From positions 24,537,501 through 24,601,500 of the forward strand of contig NC_056766.1 of assembly GCF_018687715.1 (NCBI RefSeq): DNA of 64,000 nucleotides, given 5' to 3'. Positions 36,238 through 46,644 of this stretch are shown piece by piece (within the stretch, counting starts at the first letter, position 1; each line of letters opens with the position of its first letter). The translations under genes were made by a program, and so were the position numbers. Source of the stretch: Carya illinoinensis. Lineage: Eukaryota > Streptophyta > Magnoliopsida > Fagales > Juglandaceae. Below the pieces are notes generated by a model that did no database searches, was not told the origin of the DNA, and saw only the letters and a list, made by a program, of their open reading frames with translations.

Positions 36238-37123
36238 TGACTCACTCAAAAATGAGTAGCACTAAAGCTATCCCAAGTGCAAGAGGATGTCGTGTAATAA
36301 TTAGGAATAAATTCCTAGATCGTCTCCTCAGGGAAAGTTACTTAGAAATCAAACTCGTTGAAAAATGTGAAAAACTTCACAAAGAGAAAATAAAATGATG
36401 GTATGTGCAATGGATGGGAGAGGACACTAGTCTTGGACTAGATTCATATTTTTGGATTTTGATTGTCGGATCGGAATGTAAATGACTAATGGATTAAACT
36501 CAGAAATTGATAAAACTAAATTAAGAATTAAACTAAATTAGGAAGTAATTGACAAAACATGCACTGAAATTGAAAAGCCCCAAAATCAATGTTCTAGGGT
36601 TCATCATTATGTTCAAATCACAAATTCTCAAATTAAACCACCGTAATTGCAATCACTACTAAAATGAAAGTTTAACGAAATGATAAAAATAAATAACATG
36701 AATTGAATGAATAACAAATAAATTTCTCAAACGTCTAAATCAAAATTCTCTAAAATAATTAAGAAAATCAAAACTGAAATGAAATAGCAAGTATGGAATT
36801 GAAAAGATCAAGCCAGTTGAATGGAGATGAAGATTCGAAATGGTGGAGGAGGCTGAGCTGCAGTGGCAATTGGACCCCTTAAGGAGTTCTTCAATCTGCT
36901 TGAGTGTGAGTGAATGATCCAGTGGAAATTGTGTAGCTGCGTGAATGATTGATAAAATTAATTGGCAGTTGATAAAATTAGAGCAGAAATTCATGCTTTT
37001 AATCAATTAAAATCACAATTTTGATTTATTCATTTTTCCATATAAAACCAATGATAAAGTAATGAAAGAATTAATATATATTGGTTCCAAAAGCATTAAA
37101 AATGCAATAATTCAACTCAATCA
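36238..37123 (-). repeat. 3' LTR of element 2 (short form)
   Basis: 886 bp, starts TGACTCACTC and ends AACTCAATCA in plus reading. It lacks ~0.47 kb present in the other LTR; the junction is near 36950, beside repeated GATAAAATTA text. Confidence 0.92.
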
Positions 37124-37135
37124 CACCCCCCAACT
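37124..37135 (-). other. Polypurine tract of element 2
   Basis: The minus strand reads AGTTGGGGGGTG immediately before the LTR. Confidence 0.85.
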
Positions 37136-37138
37136 AGC

Positions 37139-37162
37139 ATTTTGCTAATCCTTGAGCAAAAT
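37139..37162 (-). other. PPT-proximal stem-loop, element 2
   Basis: ATTTTGCT-aatccttg-AGCAAAAT, identical to element 1. Confidence 0.7.
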
Positions 37163-38183
37163 AGTGAAAATTAATTGAGATGAATATTGCATAAAGATCG
37201 AAATTCAAACAAAAACAATCAAACACAATTCTGAATTCTCACAAAAGTGACACGTTACTACTCAACCCCCAAGGGTTATACCCACCAAGACTATCTTAAC
37301 AATCTTTCACATAGAATTAAGGCAAATGTCTCAGAACTCAAATGTGTGTGGAGCTAGATCAGTTGTGTGTTCCTTATTACTAGCCATGATTTGCTATAGG
37401 ATTTTTCAACCTTAAGATTAATCATTGCTGATTCTAACTACCTCAAAGCCCAAGGGTCTAGCAGTTTTCACGCCAGCTCTGTTTTTAAAGGTTGGACACT
37501 CAATCTCCAAAGTCTTGGGTAACTGTTTCTAACCCTTTTTACTTAGGAAAGTTCACTAAGTTGCCTTTATTCTTTTTCTCTCTTTTTTTTTTCTTTTTTT
37601 TTTTCTTTTCATTCTAATCTTTTCAAATCCTTTTCCCTTTTTTTTTCTTTGTTTTCTTTTTTTTTTTGTCTTCTCTTTTTTTTTTTCTTTTTGGCATGGC
37701 TCGGTAGTCCTGCAGTTTACTTCTCTAGTGTTAAATCAATGAATGGTAAATAAAGAACACTACAAGCGTAAGCATGTGCAAAATGTCCTTCAAAATTTGC
37801 CTTTCGTTCTACAAAAATTTTATCAAGTTTCATCTCAATAAGCATAACATCCCGGTGTTTCAAGCCACATATCAACAAAATATGACGCATCAAAAATCAT
37901 GCTCTATGTTTAAGCTTGAAAATAAATCTTCACAAATGATCCCGCTCAACTACTCCACCAAGATGCTCAAATTTCACAAATCTTTTTTTCTTTTTTTTAA
38001 ACTGTGCACACATGTTACCCCCCAACTAGTGAGAGACATAGTCCTCAATGAGTCGAACGAAAGAAAAGAAAGTGCACAGAACTAAGCAAGCAAAACAAAC
38101 AATCAACATGAAATATAAAATCAAAGCAAAAAAACAAATAAAAACAAAGCAAGTAAAGAAAACTGTAAAGAAAGAGAAACAAA
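37163..38183 (-). other. Non-coding 3' internal region of element 2
   Basis: About 1 kb without an env-like gene. It includes a long T/C tract (37570-37690) that is expanded relative to element 1. Confidence 0.7.
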
Positions 38184-41100
38184 TCAAAACACTTCCCTGG
38201 GGTCTTGCACAAGCAAGATCTCTTCATGTGGATCAAAGACCTTCAGAAATAACTTTAGACGTTGTCCGTTGACAGTGAAGCTATTACCATTCTTCGGATT
38301 GACAATGTCTACCGCACCATGAGGATGAACGGTCTTTACAATGTACGGCCCACTCCATGGGGATTTCAACTTTCCAGGAAAAATGTGCAAGCGAGAGTTG
38401 TAAAGAACAACTTCCTGGCCAAGTGTGAAATGCTTTGGATGAATTTTCTGATCATGCAGAATTTTCATGCGTTCCTTTGCAATCTGAGCGTTGTCATAAG
38501 CATTTCGACGAGCTTCATCCAATTCATTGATCTGCAATTTTCTCAACCCTGAAGCTTCATCAAGTGACATGTTAACATGTTTTATGGCCCAAAGAGCTCG
38601 ATGCTGAATATCAACAGGTAAATGACAAGCTTTACCATAAACTAATCGATAAGGAGACATCCCTAGATTTGTTTTAAAAGCTGTCCTATAAGCCCACAAA
38701 GCATCAAGAAGTTTAACCGACTAATCTTTCCTATTAGGCTTGATGGTTTTCTCTAAAATAATTTTTATCTCTCTGTTTGCCAATTCAGCTTGCCCATTTG
38801 TTTGAGGGTGATAAGGGGTAGAAACTCTGTGTGTAATACCATATTTCTTCACAAGTGTAGAAAATGGTTTGTTGCAAAAATGAGAACCCCCATCACTTAT
38901 AATAACTTTTGGCATGCCAAAACGAGCAAACAAAGATTGCAAAAATTTCAGGAGAACATGATGGTCATTTGTTTTGCAAGCAATGGCCTCCACCCATTTT
39001 GAAACATAATCCACAGCTAAAAGAATATATGTGTTTCCAAAAGAAACCGAAAAAGGTCCTATGAAGTCTATTCCCCAACAATCAAAAATTTCTAAAGTCA
39101 GAATAGGGGAAAGAGGCATCATGTCTCTTTTGCTAATGGATCCCAATTTTTGACAAGGCTCACAAGCCTTGCTAAAATTATAAGCATCTTTAAACATGGA
39201 AGGCCAGTAAAAACTGCTTTGCAAAATTTTTGAAACTGTTTTCTTTGCTGAAAAATGACCACCACATGCACCCATATGACAAAATCTCAAAACAGAAGAA
39301 AACTCATCATCAGGAATGCATCTTCGAATCAATTGGTCCGAACAATATTTAAAAAGATATGGATCATCAAAATAAAAGTGTCGTACCTCAGAGAGAAACC
39401 GACGCTTATCTTGGGTGGACCATTCAGAAGGCATTCTCTCAGTCACCAGATAATTGACTATGTCAGCATACCAGGGAGCTCTATCAACCACAAACAGCTG
39501 CTCATCCGGGAAACTATCATCAAGAGGAAGGCTGACATTTGAAGAAGGAGATGATGACAATCTAGAGAGGTGGTCAGCCACCACGTTTTCAACTCCTTTC
39601 TTGTCCTTAATGTTGATGTTGAACTCTTGAAGTAATAGAATCCAACGAATCAAGCATGGCTTTGCATCTTTCTTAGCCAACAAATACTTAAGAGCAGAGT
39701 GGTCAGTGAAAATAGTAACAGGAGAACCAAGAATATAAGTCCGAAATTTATCAAGTGCAAAAACCACTGCAAGTAATTCTTTTTCAGTAGTGGTATAATT
39801 TTTCTGGGCATCATTCAAGGTCCTACTAGCATAATAAATCACAAATGGCCTATTATCCACCCGCTGCCCCAAAACAGCTCCTAAGGCATAGTCACTAGCA
39901 TCTGTCATAATCTCAAAGGGATGGTCCCACTGCGGAGGTTGTACAATAGGTGCAGTGGTAAGCGATTTCTTAAGGGTATCAAAAGATTTTTGGCACTCAT
40001 CAGTCCAAACAAATTCAATATCATTTTGTAAAAGAGTGCACAAAGGTTTTGCAATAGAACTAAACCCTTGAATAAACAGCCTATAAAAGCCAGCATGACC
40101 AAGAAAAGAACGAATATCCCTAACTGTCCTAGGAATAGGAAGTTTAGATATTAATTCAATCTTTGCCTTGTCAACCTTTATACCCTCAGAAGAAACAATA
40201 TGCCCCAATACAATGCCCTGAGTGACCATAAATTGGCATTTCTCCCAATTAAGTAAAAGATTTTTTTCCTCACATCTCTGGAGAATACGTGCCAAATTAT
40301 GCAAACAACTCTCAAAGGATTTTCCAAAAATAGAGAAATCATCCATGAATATTTCACAAATGTCATCAATCATATCAGAAAAAATACTCATCATGCATCT
40401 CTGAAAAGTAGCTGGAGCATTACACAAACCAAAAGGCATTCTAGTAAAAGCAAAAGTGCCAAAAGGACAGGTGAAAGTGGTTTTCTCCTGATCCTCAGGT
40501 GCTACAGCAATTTGATAATAACCAGAATAGCCATCCAAGAAACAATAATATGCATTACTAGCTACTCTTTCCAAAATTTGATCCAAGAATGGTAAAGGAA
40601 AATGATCCTTCCTACTGGCTGAGTTAAGTTTTCTATAGTCAATGCACATTCTCCAGCCATTAACCATTCTAGTTGGAATCAACTCATTTTTATCATTTTT
40701 TATGACAGTCAAACCAGATTTCTTTGGTACCACTTGAGTTGGACTTACCCACTTACTGTCTGAGATGGGATAAATGATACACACTGCGAGTAGCTTAAGC
40801 ACCTCCTCTTTCACAACTTCCTTCATGGTAGGATTGAGCCTACGTTGAGCATCACGAACTGGTCTAGCATCGTCTTCAAGATGGATTCTTTGGGTACATA
40901 CAGCGGCATCAATGCCTTTGATGTCAGCTATTGTCCAACCAATTGCGCCTCGATGCTTCCTTAATACTTCAATCAACTGGGCTTCATCCTTCTGATTTAG
41001 CTTTGAGGAAATCACCACCGAAAAAGTGCCTTCTTCAGGACCAAGGAACACATACTTTAAATCTTGAGGAAGTGGTTTCAGTTCCAACTGGGGAACTTCT

Positions 41101-43778
41101 TCCTCTGAAGATTTAAGCATGTCTGGTGGTGGTAGAGCTTCAAATTGGGGTTTCCATCTTGCTCCCGCAAATTGTACTTCAAGTGGTAAAGATGAATCTG
41201 CAAAACAATCAAAAAAATCAAAGTCATCTTCATTGATATGATCAATTTTCTCATCAAGTAAAAATTCATGTGTCTAAAAAATATAATCATCATCAGAGAA
41301 TGGAGAAGTTGAGCAAATAAAATCTGTTGGTGTCAAACTCTCCACAGCATTCAGATCGCTTGTGTCATCAAAATGTGCTGGCATCTTGCAAGCGTTGAAA
41401 ATGTTCAACTCAAGTGCCATGTTCCCAAAGGTAAGCTTCAAAACTCCACTTCTGCAATTGATCAATGCATTTGATGTAGCTAGAAATGGTCTTCCTAGGA
41501 TGACAGGAGCTTGATAAATACTAGAGACCGGCTGCTGCATGTCAAGAACCACAAAATCCACTGGGTAGTAGAATTTGTCCACCTGGACCAACACGTCCTC
41601 TACAATACCCCTCGGTACCTTAACTGATCTGTCAGCCAGCTGTAGCATGATGGAGGTCTTTTTCAGCTCACCTAATCCCAACTGCTCATATACTGAGAAC
41701 GGCAGCAAGTTCACGCTACTCCCCAAATCAAGTAAAGCTCTCCCAATGCGTGATTCACCAATCATAATGGAAATGTTAGGAGAGCCAGGATCTCCAAACT
41801 TCTAAGGAGTCTCACTCAATATCAATGCACTAACTTGCTCCGTTAGGAAAGCTTTCTTCTTCACATTCAGCTTCCTCTTCACTGTGCACAAGTCCTTCAA
41901 AAATTTTGCATATGAAGGCACTTGTTGTATGGCATCCAAGAGTGGAATATTGATCTTCACTTGCTTGAAAATCTCTTGGATCTCTGTGTGATACTTGTTC
42001 TTTTGGCCAGCTGCCAATCTCTGAGGATAGGGAACCACAGGTTGGTATCCCTTACTAGTCTCAACATCTGCACTCACAGGCTTCTTCAGCTCTGGTCTCA
42101 CTACCTCTGGTTCTTTCTCAACTTCATCGGTCTCTGTTACATCTTCAGGTGTAGGACCAACTACCTGTGTGTCTATAGGCATCTCTGGTTGGGGAACTTC
42201 CTTCCCACTTCTCAAACTAAGAACTGCCTTTGCTGTCTCAATAACATCCCCTGAGACATTATGCACTTGCTGTTGTTGCTGCCTATACACTTGAGGATTA
42301 GGCTGAGGCTGTGCTGGAAATTTCCCTTTCTCTAGGGTGCTCAAGGTTGTGCTCATCTTATTAATAGTGCCTCGCAACTCATTTATGGCCTGAGTGTTCT
42401 AATTATTTGTGGTGGCCTGAATCTGCATGAATTGCTGAAGTGTATTGGCCATCTGAGCCATACTGTCATCTAGAGTCTTCTTTGCAGATGATGAAGGCTG
42501 AGAACTCTGTGCAGCTACTTGAGGCTGAAATCCATGAGGAGCTACATAAGGATAGCTCTGAGGATTCTGATATGGTGGATACTGGTGCTGAGGAGCACCC
42601 TGATTAAATGGCTGCTGCTGAGGTGGTGGGGACCTACTAGGCTGATCATTTCTCCATGAGAAATTTGGGTGATTCCTCCACCCCGGATTATATGTGTTGG
42701 AGAAAGGCTGATTCTGTGCTCTATTAACCCAGTTAGCTGATTGCATCTGCTCAGACCCACCTTCTTGAAATACTGGCATAATCAGGCAGTCTTGGGTCTT
42801 ATGGGTTGAATCAGCACATATAGAACATGCCTCTACTACTTTCACAGCCTTCACTTTTTCCATTTTCATTACCTCTAGTCTTCTAGTCAATGCAGCTATT
42901 CGGGCTTGAACATCGGTGTCTTCTTTAAGCTCATATCTGCCCCCTCCAGAAATAGCCCTCAGTGGCTGTGCTGCTAATGGAACTCGATCAGTACGAGTGT
43001 TCCACTGTTGTGCACTCTCAGCAAGGTAGTCAAAAAATGATAGTGCTTCATCAGGTTCCTTGCTGAAGAACTCCCCATTGCACATTGTCTAAACAAACTG
43101 CTTGCATTCTGGAGTGAGACCAGTGTAAAAGTAGCTCACCAACCTCCAAGATTCAAAACCATGATGTGGACAGATGTTCATCAAATCCTTAAATTTTTCC
43201 CAACTAGCCTGAAAGGTCTCATCAGGTCTCTGACTGAACTGACTAATTTGCTCTTGCAAAAACTGAGTTCTCTGAAAAGGAAAAATTTTTTGTAAGAATT
43301 CACGCTGCATATCAGACCAACTAGAAATAGAATTAGGCCTCAAAGAATTAAACCAAATCTTCGCTTTATCCTTTAAAGAGAAAGGAAACAAACGAAGTCT
43401 AATAAATTCATCAGTAACAGCCCTAGTGATAAAAGTGGTGCAAGCCAACTCAAAGTCTGTCAAATGCTGGTAAGGGCTCTCAGAATCCATCCCGTGGAAC
43501 TGAGGTATCACTGATATCATGCCATACTTAATAGAGAAATTAGATGCATTTTCAGGTAAAACTATGCATGATGGTGTAGTAGTGCGAGTGGGTTGCAAAT
43601 AATCCTTGAGAGTGCGTGGTGCAGGTGCATCCATGTTTACTGGTTCAATTTCAATTTCCTCACCTGACTCACTCACAGAAAAGACAGAAGAGCTATCTAT
43701 CTCCAAACTGTGTATACTACTCTCAACACTCGATGTGACTCTATGCAACCTATTTGAACTGTCCCTCACCCATGACAT
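38184..43778 (-). pseudogene. gag-pol: Gag-Pol of element 2: one frame with five nonsense codons
   Basis: From ATG 43778 (MSWVRDSSNRL) to TGA 38184 all coding segments share one frame, about 1,865 codons. Gag: TLKDYLQPTRTTTPSCIVLP and an intact CX2CX4HX4C knuckle (CSICADSTHKTQDC, ~42810). Protease: DLGSSVNLLPF (~41735). RT: FMDD (~40345). RNase [19 protein letters not shown]. Integrase: zinc finger, [25 protein letters not shown], then the C-tail to DPREVF. Nonsense codons are TAG at 43089-43091, 42399-42401, 41802-41804, 41274-41276 and 38721-38723. Against element 1 the first, third and fourth correspond to CAG and the fifth to TGG; the second corresponds to CAA. Apart from the stops, all catalytic motifs look normal. 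Confidence 0.95.
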
Positions 43779-43840
43779 GAAACATCAGTGTAAAGAGCAT
43801 AACAAAAAAATAACGAGTTTAAATTTAAGCTAAAATACTT

Positions 43841-43858
43841 TCCTCGGCAACGGCGCCA
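43841..43858 (-). other. Primer binding site of element 2, Asp-tRNA type
   Basis: The minus strand reads TTGGCGCCGTTGCCGAGG / TGGCGCCGTTGCCG, a better match to the Asp-tRNA complement than in element 1. Confidence 0.88.
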
Positions 43859-43864
43859 AAAACT

Positions 43865-45224
43865 TGACTCACTCAAAAATGAGTAGCACTAAAGCTATCC
43901 CAAGTGCAGGAGGATGTCGTATAATAATTAGGAATAAATTCCTTGATCGTCTCCTCAGGGAAAGTTACTTAGAAATCAAACTCGTTGAAAAATGTGAAAA
44001 ACTTCACAAAGAGAAAATAAAATGATGGTATGTGCAATGGATGGGAGAGGACACTAGTCTTGGACTAGATTCATATTTTTGGATTTTGATTATCGGATCG
44101 GAATGTAAATGACTAATGGATTAAACTCAGAAATTGATAAAACTAAATTAAGAATTAAACTAAATTAGGAAGTAATTGACAAAACATGCACTGATATTGA
44201 AAAGCCCCAAAATCAATGTTCTAGGGTTCATCATTATGTTCAAATCACAAATTCTCAAATTAAACCACCGTAATTGCAATCACTACTAAAATGAAAGTTT
44301 AACGAAATGATAAAAATAAATAACATGAATTGAATGAATAACAAATAAATTTCTCAAACGTCTAAATCAAAATTCTCTAAAATAATTAAGAAAATCAAAA
44401 CTGAAATGAAATAGCAAGTATGGAATTGAAAAGATCAAGCCAGTTGAATGGAGATGAAGATTCGAAGTGGTGGAGGAGGCTGAGCTGCAGTGGCAATTGG
44501 ACCCCTCAAGGAGTTCTTCAATCTGCTGCAGTGTGAGTGAATGATCCAGTGGAAATTGTGTGGCTGCGTGAATGATCGATTGAATGAATCTTCCTCTTCG
44601 AATTTGAACGAAAATCAAAGGAAAAATGAATTCTAAGTGTTTCTCTACTCAAAAACCTAGTTTTCCATCCCCCAGAGTCGTGGCTCTAGAGTGAAAAATT
44701 GCTTTTATATGGTCTCACGGCGGAAAACCTAAAATCTGTCAAAATACGATGTTCGCTCGAGCGGGGTGTCGAGCGCGCGTCGAGCGTTTGACTCTACCTG
44801 ATTTCGCTCGAGTGGCCAATGTCTCCGCTCGAGCGATCTTTGTTTTTCAGCAACCCGCTCGAGCGGCCTGTCGAGCGAACATCGAGCGTTTGACTCTGCC
44901 TGAATTCGCTCGAGCGGCCAAATGCCTCCGCTCGAGCGATCTCTTTTCCCGCATCTCGCTCGAGCCCCCTGTCGAGCGGAAGTCGAGCGTTTGAATCTGC
45001 CTGGCTTCGCTCGAGCGGCCAGAAGCCACCGCTCGAGCGAAATGTACCATAACCCAGATTAATTGGCAGTTGATAAAATTAGAGCAGAAATTCATGCTTT
45101 TAATCAATTAAAATCACAATTTTGATTTATTCATTTTTCCATATAAAACCAATGATAAAGTAATGAAAGAATTAATATATATTGGTTCCAAAAGCATTAA
45201 AAATGCAATAATTCAACTCAATCA
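43865..45224 (-). repeat. 5' LTR of element 2 (long form)
   Basis: 1,360 bp. It matches 36238-37123 at both ends but has extra sequence (~44577-45058) that includes the CGCTCGAGCG array. Confidence 0.92.
44754..45040. repeat. GC-rich tandem array of CGCTCGAGCG-bearing units in one LTR
   Basis: Three units start at 44754, 44856 and 44957, periods 102 and 101 bp, the last cut short. Each has CGCTCGAGCG-like palindromes, GTCGAGCG words and GTCGAGCGTTTGA(A/C)TCT. GC content is far above the AT-rich surroundings. Open frames here follow the repeat and are not genes. Confidence 0.9.
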
Positions 45225-45522
45225 GCTGAGCCCGAGGATGCGGCTCCACCGGGTTGCTGATGTTATGTTTTGTATTTGGTTTAAAAATTATATTTGTGTC
45301 TTGTAATATTTATCTATGTATGTTTTGAATAGGTTTGTATTACACAAGAAAAATTCTGGTACTTAGTTATTGACTTGCTTTTCGCTGCGTATTTCTTGTG
45401 CACATTCGTCGCTTTTTCACACACTTGGCACACGTCGATAGGGTGATGACCAGTGATGTCATCATCCGGACGTCTCGATTTTCCCGTGTTCTTGTGTGGG
45501 GATTTGGGGGCGTCACAAAATG

Positions 45523-46640
45523 AATTACAGTGTATGTATACATGTTACCATATATGCCATGCCATGCCATGTTATCACATATTTTTCTGTTACACAGAAT
45601 TTATTCTCTCATGAGTTATTCATCTATTACACCAGATATTTTGTCACATATTACTATACAGTGCACATACATCATGTTAAGTATGTTGTATGTTATGTGT
45701 GATACCGTGTTATGAAATATTGTCTGTTACATATTTATGTCATGTTACAAAATGTTTCTATCTCAAGTTAGTCATGTCTTTCGAGTTATGTTCAAGTCAC
45801 ATTATGTTACGTTAGAGCTTCTATCCTTTCATATTCTAGTCACGTTTCATCTTGAGTACAATGTGTATATTTCAAGAATAGTCAAGTCAAGTTATTCATG
45901 TCAATCATGACCCTGGGTGCTAGGATGGAGTAATATCCTAGTGAAACTCCTTTGTTCACGTTGGAGTGTTTACATAGGTGTGAAATTCCCTGAGTTGACG
46001 AAATATTATCAATGGGTAGCGGGTGGGGACCTAACTAGCTGGTCACCGGAGCGCGTCAGCACTAATGCCGATAGAGCCACATTCAGTTTTGTGGGGTTCA
46101 CAATGAGTGTGGCACACGAAGTATGGGGTCATAGAAATTGTGGCGCATACATCATGTGAGACACGTAGAATACATGGAGCCACAATAATTGTGGAATATG
46201 TATTAATTCACTCACAGCTGGTCCAAATACATGTGCTGTGATGTGGTAATCGGCAGGGACACATGGCTCTAGGGGACCCATGTAGCACCCAAGAAGTTGA
46301 GTTTAAGGGGTTAAAGAATAAGTTTCAGATCAAGTTCAAGTTAAGTCAAGTTTCAAAGCAAGTCCATGTTAAGTCAAGTTTTAGAGCAAGTTCATGTTAA
46401 GTCAAGTTTCAAGTCAAGTTCATGTGAAGTCAAGTTCAGTTCACATTTCAGTTTAAGTTATATCAGTTATGCTATGTTGTATGTCAAGTTGCACTATGAT
46501 TACTTATAAATTTGACTATGCATTCATGCTTTTACTGCTATGCATGCATCATTAACCTATGTGGAGGTTTTTTGTTAACTTGTTAAGATTTGTAATCAAA
46601 TGTTACTGAGGTAGTCCCAACTACCATTCTCTATGAATGA
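45523..46640 (+). repeat. Outer LTR-like sequence, right part (continues 34424)
   Basis: After the AAATG duplication the TGTAATAGCC-type LTR resumes. It has a Tekay-like block (CCTAGTGAAACTCC ... TTGGAGTG, ~45925-45970; GTAGCGGGTGGGGACC, ~46015) and a hairpin at 46620-46644. The right end is unresolved. Confidence 0.55.
46326..46437. repeat. Four 28-bp tandem repeats
   Basis: Units of the form AAGCAAGTYCATGTTAAGTC plus AAGTTT, four near-perfect copies within the outer LTR. Confidence 0.85.
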
Positions 46641-46644
46641 TAGT
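46620..46644 (+). other. LTR stem-loop (relative of 14588-14613)
   Basis: ACTACCATTC-tctat-GAATGATAGT: nine of ten positions pair. It lies in the same LTR zone as stem-loop B of the other LTRs. Confidence 0.55.

Larger units (their letters stand above)
36238..45224 (-). mobile_element. Athila-like LTR retrotransposon 2, complete structure, 8,987 bp
   Basis: Flanked by GCTGA (36233-36237, 45225-45229) within the solo LTR. It has an Asp-tRNA PBS, a PPT and a single gag-pol frame on the minus strand with five nonsense codons and no frameshift that I could find. The LTRs differ in length (886 and 1,360 bp) because one carries an extra segment; elsewhere they differ at roughly ten positions by eye. 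Internal region is a close relative of element 1, while the middle of the LTR is unrelated. Confidence 0.93.
34425..45517 (+). mobile_element. Tekay-like solo LTR (about 2.1 kb net), itself split by Athila-like element 2
   Basis: Starts TGTGATGACCC and ends GGGGGCGTCACA, flanked by AAATG on both sides (34420-34424, 45518-45522). With matching TSDs and no internal region it is a solo LTR left by LTR-LTR recombination. Close homologue of 3798-5760, with the same pyrimidine tract (~34640-34740), C-rich block and both stem-loops. Own sequence is 34425-36237 and 45230-45517. Confidence 0.92.
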
